Both the position numbers and the translations under genes were made by a program. 64,000 bases of DNA. Source: Bin87 sp034423595. Its GTDB lineage: Bacteria > Chloroflexota > Dehalococcoidia > Lucifugimonadales > UBA3495. The stretch spans positions 2,666,001 to 2,730,000 of the forward strand of contig OZ242258.1 in the NCBI GenBank assembly GCA_965207025.1, given 5' to 3'. Of this stretch, positions 54,537-63,374 are shown in pieces (within the stretch, counting starts at the first letter, position 1; each line of letters opens with the position of its first letter). The notes under the pieces were generated by a model. The model saw nothing but the letters and a program-made list of their open reading frames with translations. It did no database searches and was not told where the DNA came from.

Positions 54537-55739
54537 TCAGCGTTGGCTGTTCTGTGTCGCCCTGCCCAGGCGACGTATCCCTTCCGCCAGTTCGTCGGTT
54601 TCGTAGAGGGAGATGCTGATGCGCAGGGCATCGGTGAACGCGCCGGATGCGGAGAATGCGGCGCCGGGACGGTAGGATACCCCGGTCTTGCGAGCCGCCG
54701 GCAGCAGGGCGTCGGTGTTAGCGCCATCGGCCAGCGTCAGCCAGTAGAAGTAGCCACCGCCGGGCGGCGTGAATTGAACCGTGTCGGAGAATTGGGAGCG
54801 CAGCAGGTCGGCAACGTCGTCGTGGCGTTGGCCGTAGGTCCGGCGCAGCGTGTGGATATTCTCCTGAAGCAGACCCAATTCCAGCATACCGTGGGCGAGG
54901 GTGGCGGCGAAGTGGCTCAAGCCGCCGCCGCTGGCAGCGACCCCGGATTCGACGAACCGCCGGATCATCGCCGGCGCGGCGTGGACCCAGCCCAAGCGCA
55001 GGCCTGGGGAGAGAATCTTCGAGAACGAACCCAGCGATATCGCGCAGCCATCGGGCGAGTCGTCCAGCATGGCCATGGGCGGCGGCGGTGGCGGGCCATA
55101 GTGCAGGAGCTGGTACACCTCGTCGGCGATGATGGTGAAGTCGTGGCGTTGGGCCAGGTCGATGAGATGCCGGCGTCGGTGCAGGGGAAGAACGGAGCCG
55201 TTGGGGTTCTGGTAGGTGGGGATGGTGTAGAGCAGTTTCGGCCTGGGCAAGTCGTCGGACGTCAAGAGATTGGCCAGCGCTTCGGTGAGCAATCCGTCGG
55301 CATCGGTGGGGACGCCGACAACATTGAGACCGTGGTCCAGGAAGATCTGCTCGATGAGGTAGTAGGTCGGTTCCTCAACGATAACGGTATCGCCGGCCGT
55401 TGCGTGGAGAGTGGTGGCAAGGTCAATGGCGGCGGAGGCGCCGGCGGTTAGGAACAGGGAATCGGGGGATACGGAACTGCCGTAGGCTGGCTGCGTGGAC
55501 AAGTAGGCGGCCAGTGACTCCAGCAGGGGGCCGAACCCCTGCACCGCGCCATACTGCAGCGGGACGGCCGATTGTGTCCTGAGGACGGATTGTGCGGCGG
55601 CGTCGAGAGCTGCGGTGGGATGCAGCCGGGGCGAAGGGTGTCCCCAGCCCAGGTCGATCACTCCGTCGGGGATGGAGATGAGGAGGGAAGGGAGGGCGGA
55701 GGTCATGGCGGGCAAGATTACAAAATTATATGTCGGCAT
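54537..55739 (-). CDS. PLP-dependent aminotransferase, class I/II
   Basis: 400 residues from 55739, or 389 from the ATG at 55706 (MTSALPSL). TATAAT in the first codons (complement of ~55726-55731) would suit a promoter for the shorter form; neither start has a good ribosome-binding site. Fold-type I motifs: YGAVQGFGPL, TAGASAAIDL, PTYQNPNGS, the Asp in IIADEVYQLL, the PLP-Lys in SLGSFSKILSPGLRLGW and RISISLYE. It resembles 2-aminoadipate or MocR-type aminotransferases without the DNA-binding domain. The substrate is unknown. It lies between the two dehalogenase-like paralogues. Confidence 0.88.
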   Translation of the reverse strand: MPTYNFVILPAMTSALPSLLISIPDGVIDLGWGHPSPRLHPTAALDAAAQSVLRTQSAVPLQYGAVQGFGPLLESLAAYLSTQPAYGSSVSPDSLFLTAGASAAIDLATTLHATAGDTVIVEEPTYYLIEQIFLDHGLNVVGVPTDADGLLTEALANLLTSDDLPRPKLLYTIPTYQNPNGSVLPLHRRRHLIDLAQRHDFTIIADEVYQLLHYGPPPPPPMAMLDDSPDGCAISLGSFSKILSPGLRLGWVHAAPAMIRRFVESGVAASGGGLSHFAATLAHGMLELGLLQENIHTLRRTYGQRHDDVADLLRSQFSDTVQFTPPGGGYFYWLTLADGANTDALLPAARKTGVSYRPGAAFSASGAFTDALRISISLYETDELAEGIRRLGRATQNSQR

Positions 55740-55756
55740 AGTATAACGCAGATACT

Positions 55757-55793
55757 AAAAAGGCCGGCGGGAATACTCCCGCCGGCCCTTTTT
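55757..55793. terminator. Bidirectional Rho-independent terminator
   Basis: AAAAAGGCCGGCGGG-aatact-CCCGCCGGCC-CTTTTT: a GC-rich 10-bp stem with A-run before and T-run after. It separates the aminotransferase promoter region from the end of paralogue 2 and can stop transcription either way. Confidence 0.85.
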
Positions 55794-55821
55794 GCCGGTG
55801 TGGCGAGGTGTGGACTGGCTA

Positions 55822-57099
55822 CTAGATGTAGTCCTGGTCCTCGGCCATCATCGCCAGAACGTCGCCGCTCTGCAACTGGATGGCGCGCTGCACCTGCAGC
55901 TTGAGCTCCTCGATCATTTCATCGGGGATCTCGCCGTCGTTTTCCTTCGCAACTTCCTTCATGGAATCGAAGGCCCACTCGTCGGAGTTACCGTGGGGCA
56001 TTTCGAAGAAGTCGCGCTCGAAGACGGGGAGTTCGCCGGGGCCGAAGTAGCCCTTGCCTTCCAGGTTGTAGCCTTCGAGGTCGTGGGTGCCCTTGCCGAG
56101 GACCTGACCGGTGGCGGCATAGTGCTCCATGACGTTCTTGAGACCGTACTTCTGGATCGGGCAAACCTTCATGCAGACGCCGCAGCCGAGGTAGCGAGCC
56201 ATGACGGGGCGGCAGCGCTTGAAGTAGAGCTTGTTCTTCTCGATTCCGCGCCACCAGATCTTGTCGCGCATCAGGGCGCGGCCCGGGCAGCGGTTCACGC
56301 AGACCTGGCACACCTGGCAGAAGGCGTGGATGCCGTAGTCCACCGGCTCGTCATAGGTGACGTTGGCGTCGGTGGTGACCATCATGATCCGGCAGCGGTT
56401 GCCGGTGTGGGGGGTCAGCAGGTATCCGCAGGCGCCCAGGGAGCCGAGGCCGGCGGCCACGAACATGGGGATCACAGGGCCGGTGGCATCACTGGAGTGG
56501 ATGACATGGGCCTTGTAGCCGAGAGAGCGGATGAAGTTACCCAGCTCGAGGCCGGCCGCAGCCTGCGTCCGATAGGTGCTGGAGTGCACGATCTCGGCGT
56601 CAACGCTGGGGATGGTCTGGGTGGGCTCGAAGTCCTGTTCGAAGGCCAAGCAGATGGCGTGCGGCAGGACGGTGAAGCCGCGCTTGCTCTTGTAGTCGTA
56701 CCTGGGGTCGTAGGCGGTGATGCCGACTTCCAGGTAACCCAACTGGCGAGCCTTGTCCTTGATGAGCTGGGAGATGTCCTCGCCGGTGGGCTCAGCAGTG
56801 GGTTCCATCTCGGCGGTCGCGCGACCGGCCATGATCAGGTTGCTGTTGAGCTTATCGTGCTCCTTGCGGATCTCACGCATTTCGGCGTGGAGGTCGCGCA
56901 GGGTGTTCGCCCAGTCGCGGGATGCGCGCTCAGTGATGTTCATGGTTTCCAGCGGATACTCGCGGGCGTACCAGTCAATCTCGCGGGCGGTCGACGGGAT
57001 TCCAGGAACCGTTTCGAGTTCTTCCGGAACCGGGATGTTGACTTCGGAGTCCCCCCAGTGCCTTCCGGGACGGACTACCTCGTGCCCAATGGTAAGCAT
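55822..57099 (-). CDS. Reductive-dehalogenase-like double [4Fe-4S] protein, paralogue 2
   Basis: 425 residues, aligned to paralogue 1 over its entire length with long identical runs, including VDYGIHAFCQVCQVCVNRCP and both cluster motifs. The cobalamin-region equivalent is FVAAGLGSLGACGYLLTPHTGNRC. It differs most at the C-terminus (IQLQSGDVLAMMAEDQDYI) and around 150-165. No export signal. GAGGAGG precedes the start and a promoter lies at 57155. Duplication followed by divergence is likely; the substrate may differ. Confidence 0.85.
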   Translation of the reverse strand: MLTIGHEVVRPGRHWGDSEVNIPVPEELETVPGIPSTAREIDWYAREYPLETMNITERASRDWANTLRDLHAEMREIRKEHDKLNSNLIMAGRATAEMEPTAEPTGEDISQLIKDKARQLGYLEVGITAYDPRYDYKSKRGFTVLPHAICLAFEQDFEPTQTIPSVDAEIVHSSTYRTQAAAGLELGNFIRSLGYKAHVIHSSDATGPVIPMFVAAGLGSLGACGYLLTPHTGNRCRIMMVTTDANVTYDEPVDYGIHAFCQVCQVCVNRCPGRALMRDKIWWRGIEKNKLYFKRCRPVMARYLGCGVCMKVCPIQKYGLKNVMEHYAATGQVLGKGTHDLEGYNLEGKGYFGPGELPVFERDFFEMPHGNSDEWAFDSMKEVAKENDGEIPDEMIEELKLQVQRAIQLQSGDVLAMMAEDQDYI

Positions 57100-57154
57100 A
57101 TTAGCCTCCTCACAGTTGGCTTTTGCCGCTCAAAGGCGGTTGCATTTCGGGCAA

Positions 57155-57181
57155 TTTATACCCTTGCGATACCTTTGTCAA
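57155..57181 (-). promoter_or_regulatory. Sigma-70-type promoter of paralogue 2
   Basis: Minus-strand TTGACA (complement of 57176-57181) and TATAAA (complement of 57155-57160) are 15 bp apart, with overlapping ATAAAT forms at 16-17 bp. The start codon is ~55 bases downstream. The rest of the 57100-57351 gap holds no gene. Confidence 0.55.
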
Positions 57182-57351
57182 CACCGAAAGGCAACTTCCC
57201 GGACAAAGTTGCGCGAATTTACGTTTTTCGTTTTCAACGGCGCCAATAATTGCGATATGTTGCAAGGAGACCGACGATAACGAAATACGCGGGGTTGCCG
57301 ACTAAATGATTGACGGCAACCCCGGAAAACCCGAAGACCAGGACTTGACGG

Positions 57352-59019
57352 TCAGCCGCCGGTGCGCCGAGCGATCATCGCGTCGGCGAGGGGGCTGGCG
57401 CCGGATTTGACGGTGATGTTGACCAGCGAGGGCCGCCCGGAGTTGATGGCGCGCTCCACGGCCGGGGCCACGTCATCGGGCTGCTCCACCAGTTCGGCGT
57501 AGCCGCCGATGCCTTCCACAACCTGGTCGTAGCGGACGCCGGGGCGCAGGGCGGTTCCCACGTCGCGCCCGAAGTACGCCAGCTGGAAGGTGCGGTCAAT
57601 GCCCCAGTTGCCATCGTTGCCCATGATGCCGGTGATGGGCAGGTTGTGGCGGATGCAGGTGTCGTATTCCATGGAATAAAAGCCGAAGGAGCCGTCGCCC
57701 ATGAAAGCCAGCACCTTGCTGTCCGGGTAGGCCAGTTTGGCAGCCATGGCGTAGGGAATCGCGCCGCCCAGATGGCTCAACGGCCCCAGGCGCATGAAGT
57801 GGCCCGGAGAGCGGGCGGGCAGGTAGCAACGGCCCCACTGCACGTAGTCGCCGCCATCCAGCACGATGAACGTGTTTTCGTCCACCAGGTGTTCGATGCG
57901 GGTGTACACGTCCAGCGGGTGCATGGGCGCCTCATTGGTGGCGTTGCTGCGCAGGCTGTCCAGCCAGGCGTCCTGCTCCGCTTTAAGCGCGTCGATCCAC
58001 GGGCCGGCGTTGCGGTTGAGCTTTGCTGTCCCGGCCAGTTGGTCAACTATTGCGCCCAGGTCGCCCAGCAGTCCGACGGCGACGCCCCGGTTGCGTCCGA
58101 TTTCGGCCGGCGAAGGATCGGCCTGGATCAGCCTGGCGTCGGCGTCGAAGATGCCGCCGTAACGATAGCGGTGGTCCAGGCGCTTGCCCAGCAGCAGCAC
58201 CACGTCGGCCTCCCGGAACTTGCGCGCCGTGCGGTTCAGCGCGCCGTCGGCGTAGCCGAAGCACAGGGGATGCAGGTCGTCAATGAGGCCGCGAGCCTGC
58301 TCGACGGTGAAGATGGGCGCGCCGTAGGCCTCGGCCAGAGCCTCGAGCTGGGCCGGCTCCACGGAGTAGCGGGCCGGGTTGCCCACGATGATGACGGGAC
58401 GCTGGGCGTTGGCCAGCAGGTTGGCGGCCTGCTCGATGAGCGCCGGGTCGCCCTGGGGCCGGCCCATGTTGCGGTATTCCTGCGGCAGGTAGGGCGGCAG
58501 GTCCTCCTCGCTGATGGGCGCTTCTTGCAGGTCGATGGGCAGGGTCAGATGCACTGGGCCGGGGCGTCCGCTCATGGCGGTGCGGAAGGCGGTGGCGACG
58601 AATTCGGGGATGCGGTTCTTTTCGTGGATCAGCCACGACCCCTTGGAGACGGGGGCGGCCATGGCCACCTGGTCAATCTCCTGGAAAGTGGCCTGCCCCT
58701 TTTCGGGGAGTTCGGCGCAGCCGGCCACGAAGATGACGGGGCTTTCGGAGGTGTAGATGGCGGGCAGGCCGGAGATGGCGTTGGCGAAACCGGGGCCGCC
58801 GGTGAACATGGCAACGGCGGGCTGGCCGGTGATGCGAGCGTAGCCGTCGGCCATGTGCATGGCCGCGCCCTCGTGGCGGGCGTCGATGAACTCAATGCCC
58901 TCATCGGCGGCGGCGTCCACCAGGGGCAGGATGGTGTCGCCCACGATGGTGAAGACCTTCTGCACACCCTCCTGTTTCAGGCAGCGGATAAAGAGGTGGC
59001 CCCCGTTCAGCTCCGGCAT
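57352..59019 (-). CDS. Thiamine-diphosphate enzyme of the acetolactate synthase family
   Basis: 555 residues. The catalytic Glu is in DARHEGAAMHMADGYAR (~E50). The ThDP/Mg motif GDGSFGF...GNDGNWG (~435-465) is intact. The central domain (VIIVGNPARYS, EADVVLLLGKRLDHR) is present. It could be an acetolactate synthase large subunit, oxalyl-CoA or benzoylformate-type decarboxylase; no small regulatory subunit lies nearby and it is not in an amino-acid operon, so I do not name it ilvB. It is a single-gene transcript by spacing. Confidence 0.88.
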   Translation of the reverse strand: MPELNGGHLFIRCLKQEGVQKVFTIVGDTILPLVDAAADEGIEFIDARHEGAAMHMADGYARITGQPAVAMFTGGPGFANAISGLPAIYTSESPVIFVAGCAELPEKGQATFQEIDQVAMAAPVSKGSWLIHEKNRIPEFVATAFRTAMSGRPGPVHLTLPIDLQEAPISEEDLPPYLPQEYRNMGRPQGDPALIEQAANLLANAQRPVIIVGNPARYSVEPAQLEALAEAYGAPIFTVEQARGLIDDLHPLCFGYADGALNRTARKFREADVVLLLGKRLDHRYRYGGIFDADARLIQADPSPAEIGRNRGVAVGLLGDLGAIVDQLAGTAKLNRNAGPWIDALKAEQDAWLDSLRSNATNEAPMHPLDVYTRIEHLVDENTFIVLDGGDYVQWGRCYLPARSPGHFMRLGPLSHLGGAIPYAMAAKLAYPDSKVLAFMGDGSFGFYSMEYDTCIRHNLPITGIMGNDGNWGIDRTFQLAYFGRDVGTALRPGVRYDQVVEGIGGYAELVEQPDDVAPAVERAINSGRPSLVNITVKSGASPLADAMIARRTGG

Positions 59020-59177
59020 GGATGCAACTCCTTAATATGAGGATGGTTTCGGCAAATAAGCGGCCCGAACGAACGGGCCAAACAATCTTATCACAGGGCC
59101 CGAAGACGGACGCGCAGCCCTGATTTCGATACTGCCGTGCTACAATCCGACCATGCCGCCATGCGGTGAGGCTCACC

Positions 59178-59951
59178 ATGACCACCAAACCGACGAAAAC
59201 AACCCGGCCGGACGGCAATCCCTACGGGCTGACCGTGCTGCCCGATCCGCCCAAGCCGCCCGATGCCATGTATCAACGTCCCCATATCGCGAAGATGGAC
59301 CAGGTCCTGCGCGCCCACTTCGGCCAACGCTCCAACATGCTGGTGTCCGGCGAAGGCTACCTCTGTGACGTGCCCGGCAACGCGCGTAGTTCGCCGAACC
59401 CCGATCTGATAGTATCTTTCGACCTCGACGTACCCCCGGGCGAGATTGAGAGCGTGGCCAACGGGTACACCATCAGCGAGGTCGGCAAGCCGCCGGAGTT
59501 CGTGCTGGAAGTGGCGTCGGAGACCACCGCCCGTCGGGACGAAACCGTTAAGCGGGGCACCTACGCCCGTTTCGGAGTGTCGGAATACTGGCGGTTCGAC
59601 CGTACCGGGGGCCGCTACTACGTGGCGGCATTGGCGGGCGATGCGCTGGTGGAGGGCGAGTACAGATCCATACCCGTGCAAACCGGCGACGACGGCATCA
59701 AGCGGGGCTACAGCCCGGCGTTGGGGCTGGAGCTGCATGCGGCGGACTGGCAGACGGTCAATCGGTTGGGCTGGCCGATTTCGGATTGGGAGGAGCGCCT
59801 GCGGGATTGGCAGCTGAGGTTCTGGAACCCGGTCACCGAGGAGTACCTGCCGGACCTGCTGAATGCGCTGGAATCGTTGGCCGCAGAGCGGGCGGAACGG
59901 CTGGCTGTGGAGGAAGAGTTGCGCCGACTGCGGGCGGAGTTGGGACGGTAG
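59178..59951 (+). CDS. Uma2-family PD-(D/E)xK protein
   Basis: 257 residues from the ATG at 59178 (GAGG 6 bases upstream). The Uma2 core is shown by SPNPDLIVSFDL, FVLEVASETTARRDETVKRGTYARFGVSEYWRFD. A helical C-terminal tail with coiled-coil character follows (LAAERAERLAVEEELRRLRAEL). The family is expanded in cyanobacteria and Chloroflexi and is presumed to be nuclease-like, with unproven function. A second member lies at 60845 on the other strand. Confidence 0.85.
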   Translation: MTTKPTKTTRPDGNPYGLTVLPDPPKPPDAMYQRPHIAKMDQVLRAHFGQRSNMLVSGEGYLCDVPGNARSSPNPDLIVSFDLDVPPGEIESVANGYTISEVGKPPEFVLEVASETTARRDETVKRGTYARFGVSEYWRFDRTGGRYYVAALAGDALVEGEYRSIPVQTGDDGIKRGYSPALGLELHAADWQTVNRLGWPISDWEERLRDWQLRFWNPVTEEYLPDLLNALESLAAERAERLAVEEELRRLRAELGR

Positions 59952-59966
59952 GGCGCAACCGGCTAC

Positions 59967-60002
59967 GCGGGTCATTGCCGGAGTCCCCCGGCAATGACCC
60001 GC
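59967..60002. terminator. Perfect 15-bp hairpin between uma2 and rsmI
   Basis: GCGGGTCATTGCCGG and its exact complement are separated by 6 bases. It follows the Uma2 stop by 15 bases and overlaps an ATG at 59994 that would otherwise start rsmI, which argues for the later GTG start. No T-run. Confidence 0.5.
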
Positions 60003-60014
60003 TATACTCTCTGT

Positions 60015-60848
60015 GTGGGTACGCTCTACGTAATCGGCACTCCCATCGGGAACCTGGAGGACATTACCGTGCGGGCGGCGCGGATTTTGGCGTCCGTGCC
60101 GCTGGTGGCCGCTGAGGATACTCGCGTAACGCGCCGGCTGTTGGCGCATCTGGACGCCAGGCCGCGGTTGATCAGTTGCAACGAACACAACTGGAGCCGG
60201 CGGCTGCCTATCCTGCTGGACGCCCTGGAATCTGGCGACGTTGCTCTCGTAACGGACGCAGGCTCGCCAGGCATCAGCGACCCGGGCGCGGGCGTGGTGG
60301 CGGCGGTTGCCGATGCGGAGTACGAGGTGGTCAGCGTGCCGGGAGTTTCGGCGGTTTCGGCGGCGTTGTCAGTGGCCGGGTTTTCCGCCGATCGTTTTGT
60401 GTTCCTCGGGTTTTTGCCGCGGCGCCGGGCAGAGAGATCGGAAGCATTGACAGAAGCCGCGGGTTCGGGGCAGACGTTGGTGATATTTGAGGCGCCCCAC
60501 CGGTTGCAGACAACTCTGACCCACATCGCCGACACGCTCAACGACCCACCGCTGGCGGTGTGCCGGGAGCTGACCAAGCTACACGAAGAGGTGTGGCGGG
60601 GCACGGCATCCGGCGCGTTGGACTACTTCGCCGAACCTCGCGGGGAGTTCACCATCGTGGTGGGACCTACGGCATCGGAAGGTACGATAGACGCCGCGCC
60701 GACAATTACAGTAGAAGCGGCTCGGGATGCACTGATGGAACGCCGAGCCGCCGGAACGCGCGGGCGCGAGGCTGTGGCCGAGGTCGTGGCGGCCACCGGG
60801 CTCTCGCGCCGGGTTGTGTACGCGCTGTGGGTGGAGACGGGCGGCTAG
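60015..60848 (+). CDS. rsmI: 16S rRNA 2'-O-methyltransferase RsmI
   Basis: 277 residues from the GTG at 60015, chosen because family members begin (M)GTLYVIGTPIGNLEDIT and the ATG at 59994 is in a hairpin. RsmI methylates the ribose of C1402 in 16S rRNA with SAM. VAAEDTRVTRRLLAHL, LVTDAGSPGISDPG, VPGVSAVSAALSVAGF and LVIFEAPHRLQTTL are diagnostic. TATACT lies 7 bases before the GTG, so the mRNA may be leaderless. It is convergent with the next gene, overlapping by 4 bases. Confidence 0.95.
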   Translation: MGTLYVIGTPIGNLEDITVRAARILASVPLVAAEDTRVTRRLLAHLDARPRLISCNEHNWSRRLPILLDALESGDVALVTDAGSPGISDPGAGVVAAVADAEYEVVSVPGVSAVSAALSVAGFSADRFVFLGFLPRRRAERSEALTEAAGSGQTLVIFEAPHRLQTTLTHIADTLNDPPLAVCRELTKLHEEVWRGTASGALDYFAEPRGEFTIVVGPTASEGTIDAAPTITVEAARDALMERRAAGTRGREAVAEVVAATGLSRRVVYALWVETGG

Positions 60849-61621
60849 GCCGATTCGCCGCGCAGTCGATTCAGTTCGGCTTGCAGTTCGGCAACTTGGG
60901 CCTCCGCCAACTGGCGAGCGGCGCGTTCCTGATCCGCAGTGGCGAGTGCTTGGTTCGCAGCGGCGCGCGCCTGGTCCGCAGCCGCGCGTTCTTCGGTGCG
61001 GCTTAGCAGCCATTCGCCGGTGGCGGGGTCGTAAAACCGCAATTGGCCGTCTTCCCAATACAGCCAGAGGGCGAGGGCTGGGCTGTAACCATGGGGCCGG
61101 CCTTCGGCGTCGGGAACAACGTCAAATCGACGGTACTCGCCACCCTCCAGGTATTCTCCTACCAGCGGCTCGCCGTAGAAGTCGCCGCCGCTGCCGTCAA
61201 ACCGCCAGTATTCGCCGAAGCCGATTTGCGCGTACAGGACGCGCTTCTCCGTAACGTCTCGGCGGGCGGTGCTCTCGGAGGCGATTTCCAGCACGAAATC
61301 GGCCGGCTTGCCAATCTCCCATACGAGATAAGTGTTCCGGTAGTCCATGGACGCGAACCCCTCGGCGGTGACGCCCAGGGTCACGTGCAAGTCGGGTGAA
61401 ATGAACCTCCGGGGATTGCCCTCTTCGTAGTAGATGAACGTGTTGCCGCTCACCTCCACGTCCGGGCAATCCCGGAAATGCTCGCGCACCGTGCCCACGA
61501 TTTCGGTGAAGTATGGTTCCTGGTAACGTCCGTCCGGCAAGGGTTCGTCATCCGAATCGGGGTAGTGTATGTCGTCGGGAAAGCGCCCGCGGTGGGCACT
61601 CACCGGCAGTTTGGTAGTCAT
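60845..61621 (-). CDS. Uma2-family PD-(D/E)xK protein
   Basis: 258 residues. The core reads RFISPDLHVTLGV, DFVLEIASESTARRDVTEKRVLYAQIGFGEYWRFD, as in the protein at 59178; a related coiled-coil tail (ADQARAAANQALATADQERAARQLAEAQVAELQAEL, in outline) is longer. No function is established. It is convergent with rsmI. Confidence 0.85.
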   Translation of the reverse strand: MTTKLPVSAHRGRFPDDIHYPDSDDEPLPDGRYQEPYFTEIVGTVREHFRDCPDVEVSGNTFIYYEEGNPRRFISPDLHVTLGVTAEGFASMDYRNTYLVWEIGKPADFVLEIASESTARRDVTEKRVLYAQIGFGEYWRFDGSGGDFYGEPLVGEYLEGGEYRRFDVVPDAEGRPHGYSPALALWLYWEDGQLRFYDPATGEWLLSRTEERAAADQARAAANQALATADQERAARQLAEAQVAELQAELNRLRGESA

Positions 61622-61673
61622 GGCGAGCCTCGCTATGGCGAACGTGCCCAGGAATTACTGACGGCAGGCGCGA

Positions 61674-62474
61674 TCAGGCGCAAACGACTACGGCCTCGCC
61701 CAGGCCCTCGATGGAGATGCGGCCCTCGGAGGCGAAGCTGAGCGGCGTGGGCGGCACCAGGCTGCCGGTGATTACGGTGTCGCCCGCCTTGAGCGGATGG
61801 TTGCGCCGCGACAGTTCGTTGGCCAGCCACACCAGCGGCTCGAAAGGATGTCCCATCACGTCCCGGCCATAGCCCTCGCCGACCTGCTCGTGGTTGATCT
61901 GCATAGTGCCGTGGCAGTTCACCAGGTCCAGGTTCTGCCAGTCGGTTACGGGATCGCCGAGCACGATACCGGAGTTGAGGATGTTGACGGCGACGCTCAT
62001 CAGCGTGCGCTCTTCGGTGGTGAGGTCGTCGGGCGTGCGGATGTCCACGATCTCGAACGCCGCGGCGATTTCGGACACCGCCTCGGCCACGGTATCACGG
62101 GTATAAGGCGCTCCCGAGGCCGGCAGGTCCTTGCCCAGCGTGACGCCGATCTCCAGCTCGATGCCCAGGTTCACGTACTCGGTGAAGTTCAGCACCACCG
62201 GCGAGCGCAGGATGGTCTTCTCGAACACGCCGCCCAGCACCGGATGATCCAGCCCCGCGCGTTCCTGCATGATAGGCGTGGTATAGGCTAGCTTGTATCC
62301 AGCCAGCGGCCCCCACAGGCTGGAGAGCATGCAATGGAGTTCCCTCTGGATTGAGTAGGCGTCTTCCAGGGTCTTGGGAAAAAGGCTGTTGGGCAGCCGG
62401 TCGAAAGGCTGTACCGCCTTGTACTTTTCAAAGATCAGCTCAGCGGCCTCGCGGGCCGGTGTAGTGGTCACCAT
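61674..62474 (-). CDS. 2-keto-4-pentenoate hydratase-like protein
   Basis: 266 residues. GYKLAYTTPIMQERAGLDHPVLGGVF, the metal ligands in GIELEIGVTLGKDLP, and FEIVDIRTPDDLTTEERTLMSVAVN fit the hydratase/decarboxylase branch (MhpD/XylJ-type) of the FAH superfamily, which hydrates 2-oxopent-4-enoates in aromatic meta-cleavage. The usual pathway neighbours (dioxygenase, aldolase) are absent, so the substrate is open. Confidence 0.87.
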   Translation of the reverse strand: MVTTTPAREAAELIFEKYKAVQPFDRLPNSLFPKTLEDAYSIQRELHCMLSSLWGPLAGYKLAYTTPIMQERAGLDHPVLGGVFEKTILRSPVVLNFTEYVNLGIELEIGVTLGKDLPASGAPYTRDTVAEAVSEIAAAFEIVDIRTPDDLTTEERTLMSVAVNILNSGIVLGDPVTDWQNLDLVNCHGTMQINHEQVGEGYGRDVMGHPFEPLVWLANELSRRNHPLKAGDTVITGSLVPPTPLSFASEGRISIEGLGEAVVVCA

Positions 62475-62556
62475 GGGGCGCCTCCTGCGGTTCGGTTGGT
62501 ACGCAGATTATAGCCTGTTTCGCATCGCCAGGGTGTTTGAGCCGTCAGAACGTCCG

Positions 62557-62583
62557 TAGGGGCGGGTTTGAAACCCGCCCCTA
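62557..62583. repeat. Perfect intergenic palindrome
   Basis: TAGGGGCGGGTTT-g-AAACCCGCCCCTA, a 13-bp perfect stem between the hydratase promoter and the CDGSH gene end. It resembles the palindromes at 52088 and 53054 but lacks their tail. Confidence 0.65.
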
Positions 62584-62612
62584 CCTGGTTCCCGCGCTAT
62601 TGCGAATTGCGA

Positions 62613-62819
62613 CTACCGGGCCTCGCTGGCTCCTTCGAAACCGCAATCGCGGTGCGTGCCGTCGCAGAACGGTTTGTTGTCGGACTGCCCACAGCGGCAG
62701 AAGGTGACCCACTGTCCCTCGGGGATGGTGTAGTTGTTGCCGCTCTGGTCAACAATCTCGATCTCGCCGGTCACCCGCAGGGGGCCGTTGGCCCGAATTT
62801 CTACCTTAACGTCCGCCAT
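62613..62819 (-). CDS. CDGSH-type iron-sulfur protein
   Basis: 68 residues. The cluster motif CRCGQSDNKPFCDGTH gives the 3-Cys/1-His ligands of the CDGSH [2Fe-2S] family. The N-terminal ~40 residues (VKVEIRANGPLRVTGEIEIVD) form the usual beta part. It is a small soluble electron-transfer or redox-sensing protein of unknown partner. AGGAGG lies before the ATG. Confidence 0.93.
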   Translation of the reverse strand: MADVKVEIRANGPLRVTGEIEIVDQSGNNYTIPEGQWVTFCRCGQSDNKPFCDGTHRDCGFEGASEAR

Positions 62820-62932
62820 CTTGATTCCTCCTCGATTTTGACTGTCGGTGCGCCCGTTGCCGTCGTTAGCGGCGTCGGCACGGGGCCGTTTGATTATTCA
62901 CCATATTATGGTGCCGGTCAAATAAACGCAGA

Positions 62933-62955
62933 GGCGAATGATCGTTCGCCCCTGC
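62933..62955. repeat. Short palindrome with CCCCTGCGCT tail
   Basis: GGCGAA-tgatcg-TTCGCC followed by CCTGCGCT, sharing the tail start with the palindromes at 52088 and 53054. Confidence 0.4.
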
Positions 62956-62978
62956 GCTGAACCGCATCGTGAGGGGTG

Positions 62979-63374
62979 TTACAGGTTCAGCACCAGGTTG
63001 TCGGGAGCGCGGCACAGGATGCCCTCCTGCTCCTCGTCGTAGGGGTTCTCCTCGATGTGCGGGGTGTTGGCCGGCACGAAGATGAAGTCGCCGGGGCCGG
63101 CTTCAATCCACTCCTCAAAGTTCTCGCCGAAATAGACGCGGACGTGTCCGCGCAGCACGTAGGCGGCGGTTTCGGCCTCCAGATGGGTGTGCGGCGGGCC
63201 CTTTTCGCGGGGCGCGGCGGTAACCTTGCCCATCCAGATCTTGGTGGTATCGCCCTTGCCGGGCACGACGGCCGGCAGACGGGTCATGCCGGGGGTCTGG
63301 ATGGTCTCGGAGGCGTCGCCCACGGTATGCACCACGTAGGGCTTGAGGCCGGTCTGCTGTTCGGTGGTTGTCAT
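62979..63374 (-). CDS. Cupin-domain protein
   Basis: 131 residues from the ATG at 63374, which overlaps the upstream stop by one base (TAATG). The cupin motifs are GPPHTHLEAETAAYVLRG (two His and a Glu) and GPGDFIFVPANTPHIEEN. It probably binds a metal and a small ligand; no enzyme activity can be assigned. It is co-transcribed with the two upstream genes. Confidence 0.88.
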   Translation of the reverse strand: MTTTEQQTGLKPYVVHTVGDASETIQTPGMTRLPAVVPGKGDTTKIWMGKVTAAPREKGPPHTHLEAETAAYVLRGHVRVYFGENFEEWIEAGPGDFIFVPANTPHIEENPYDEEQEGILCRAPDNLVLNL

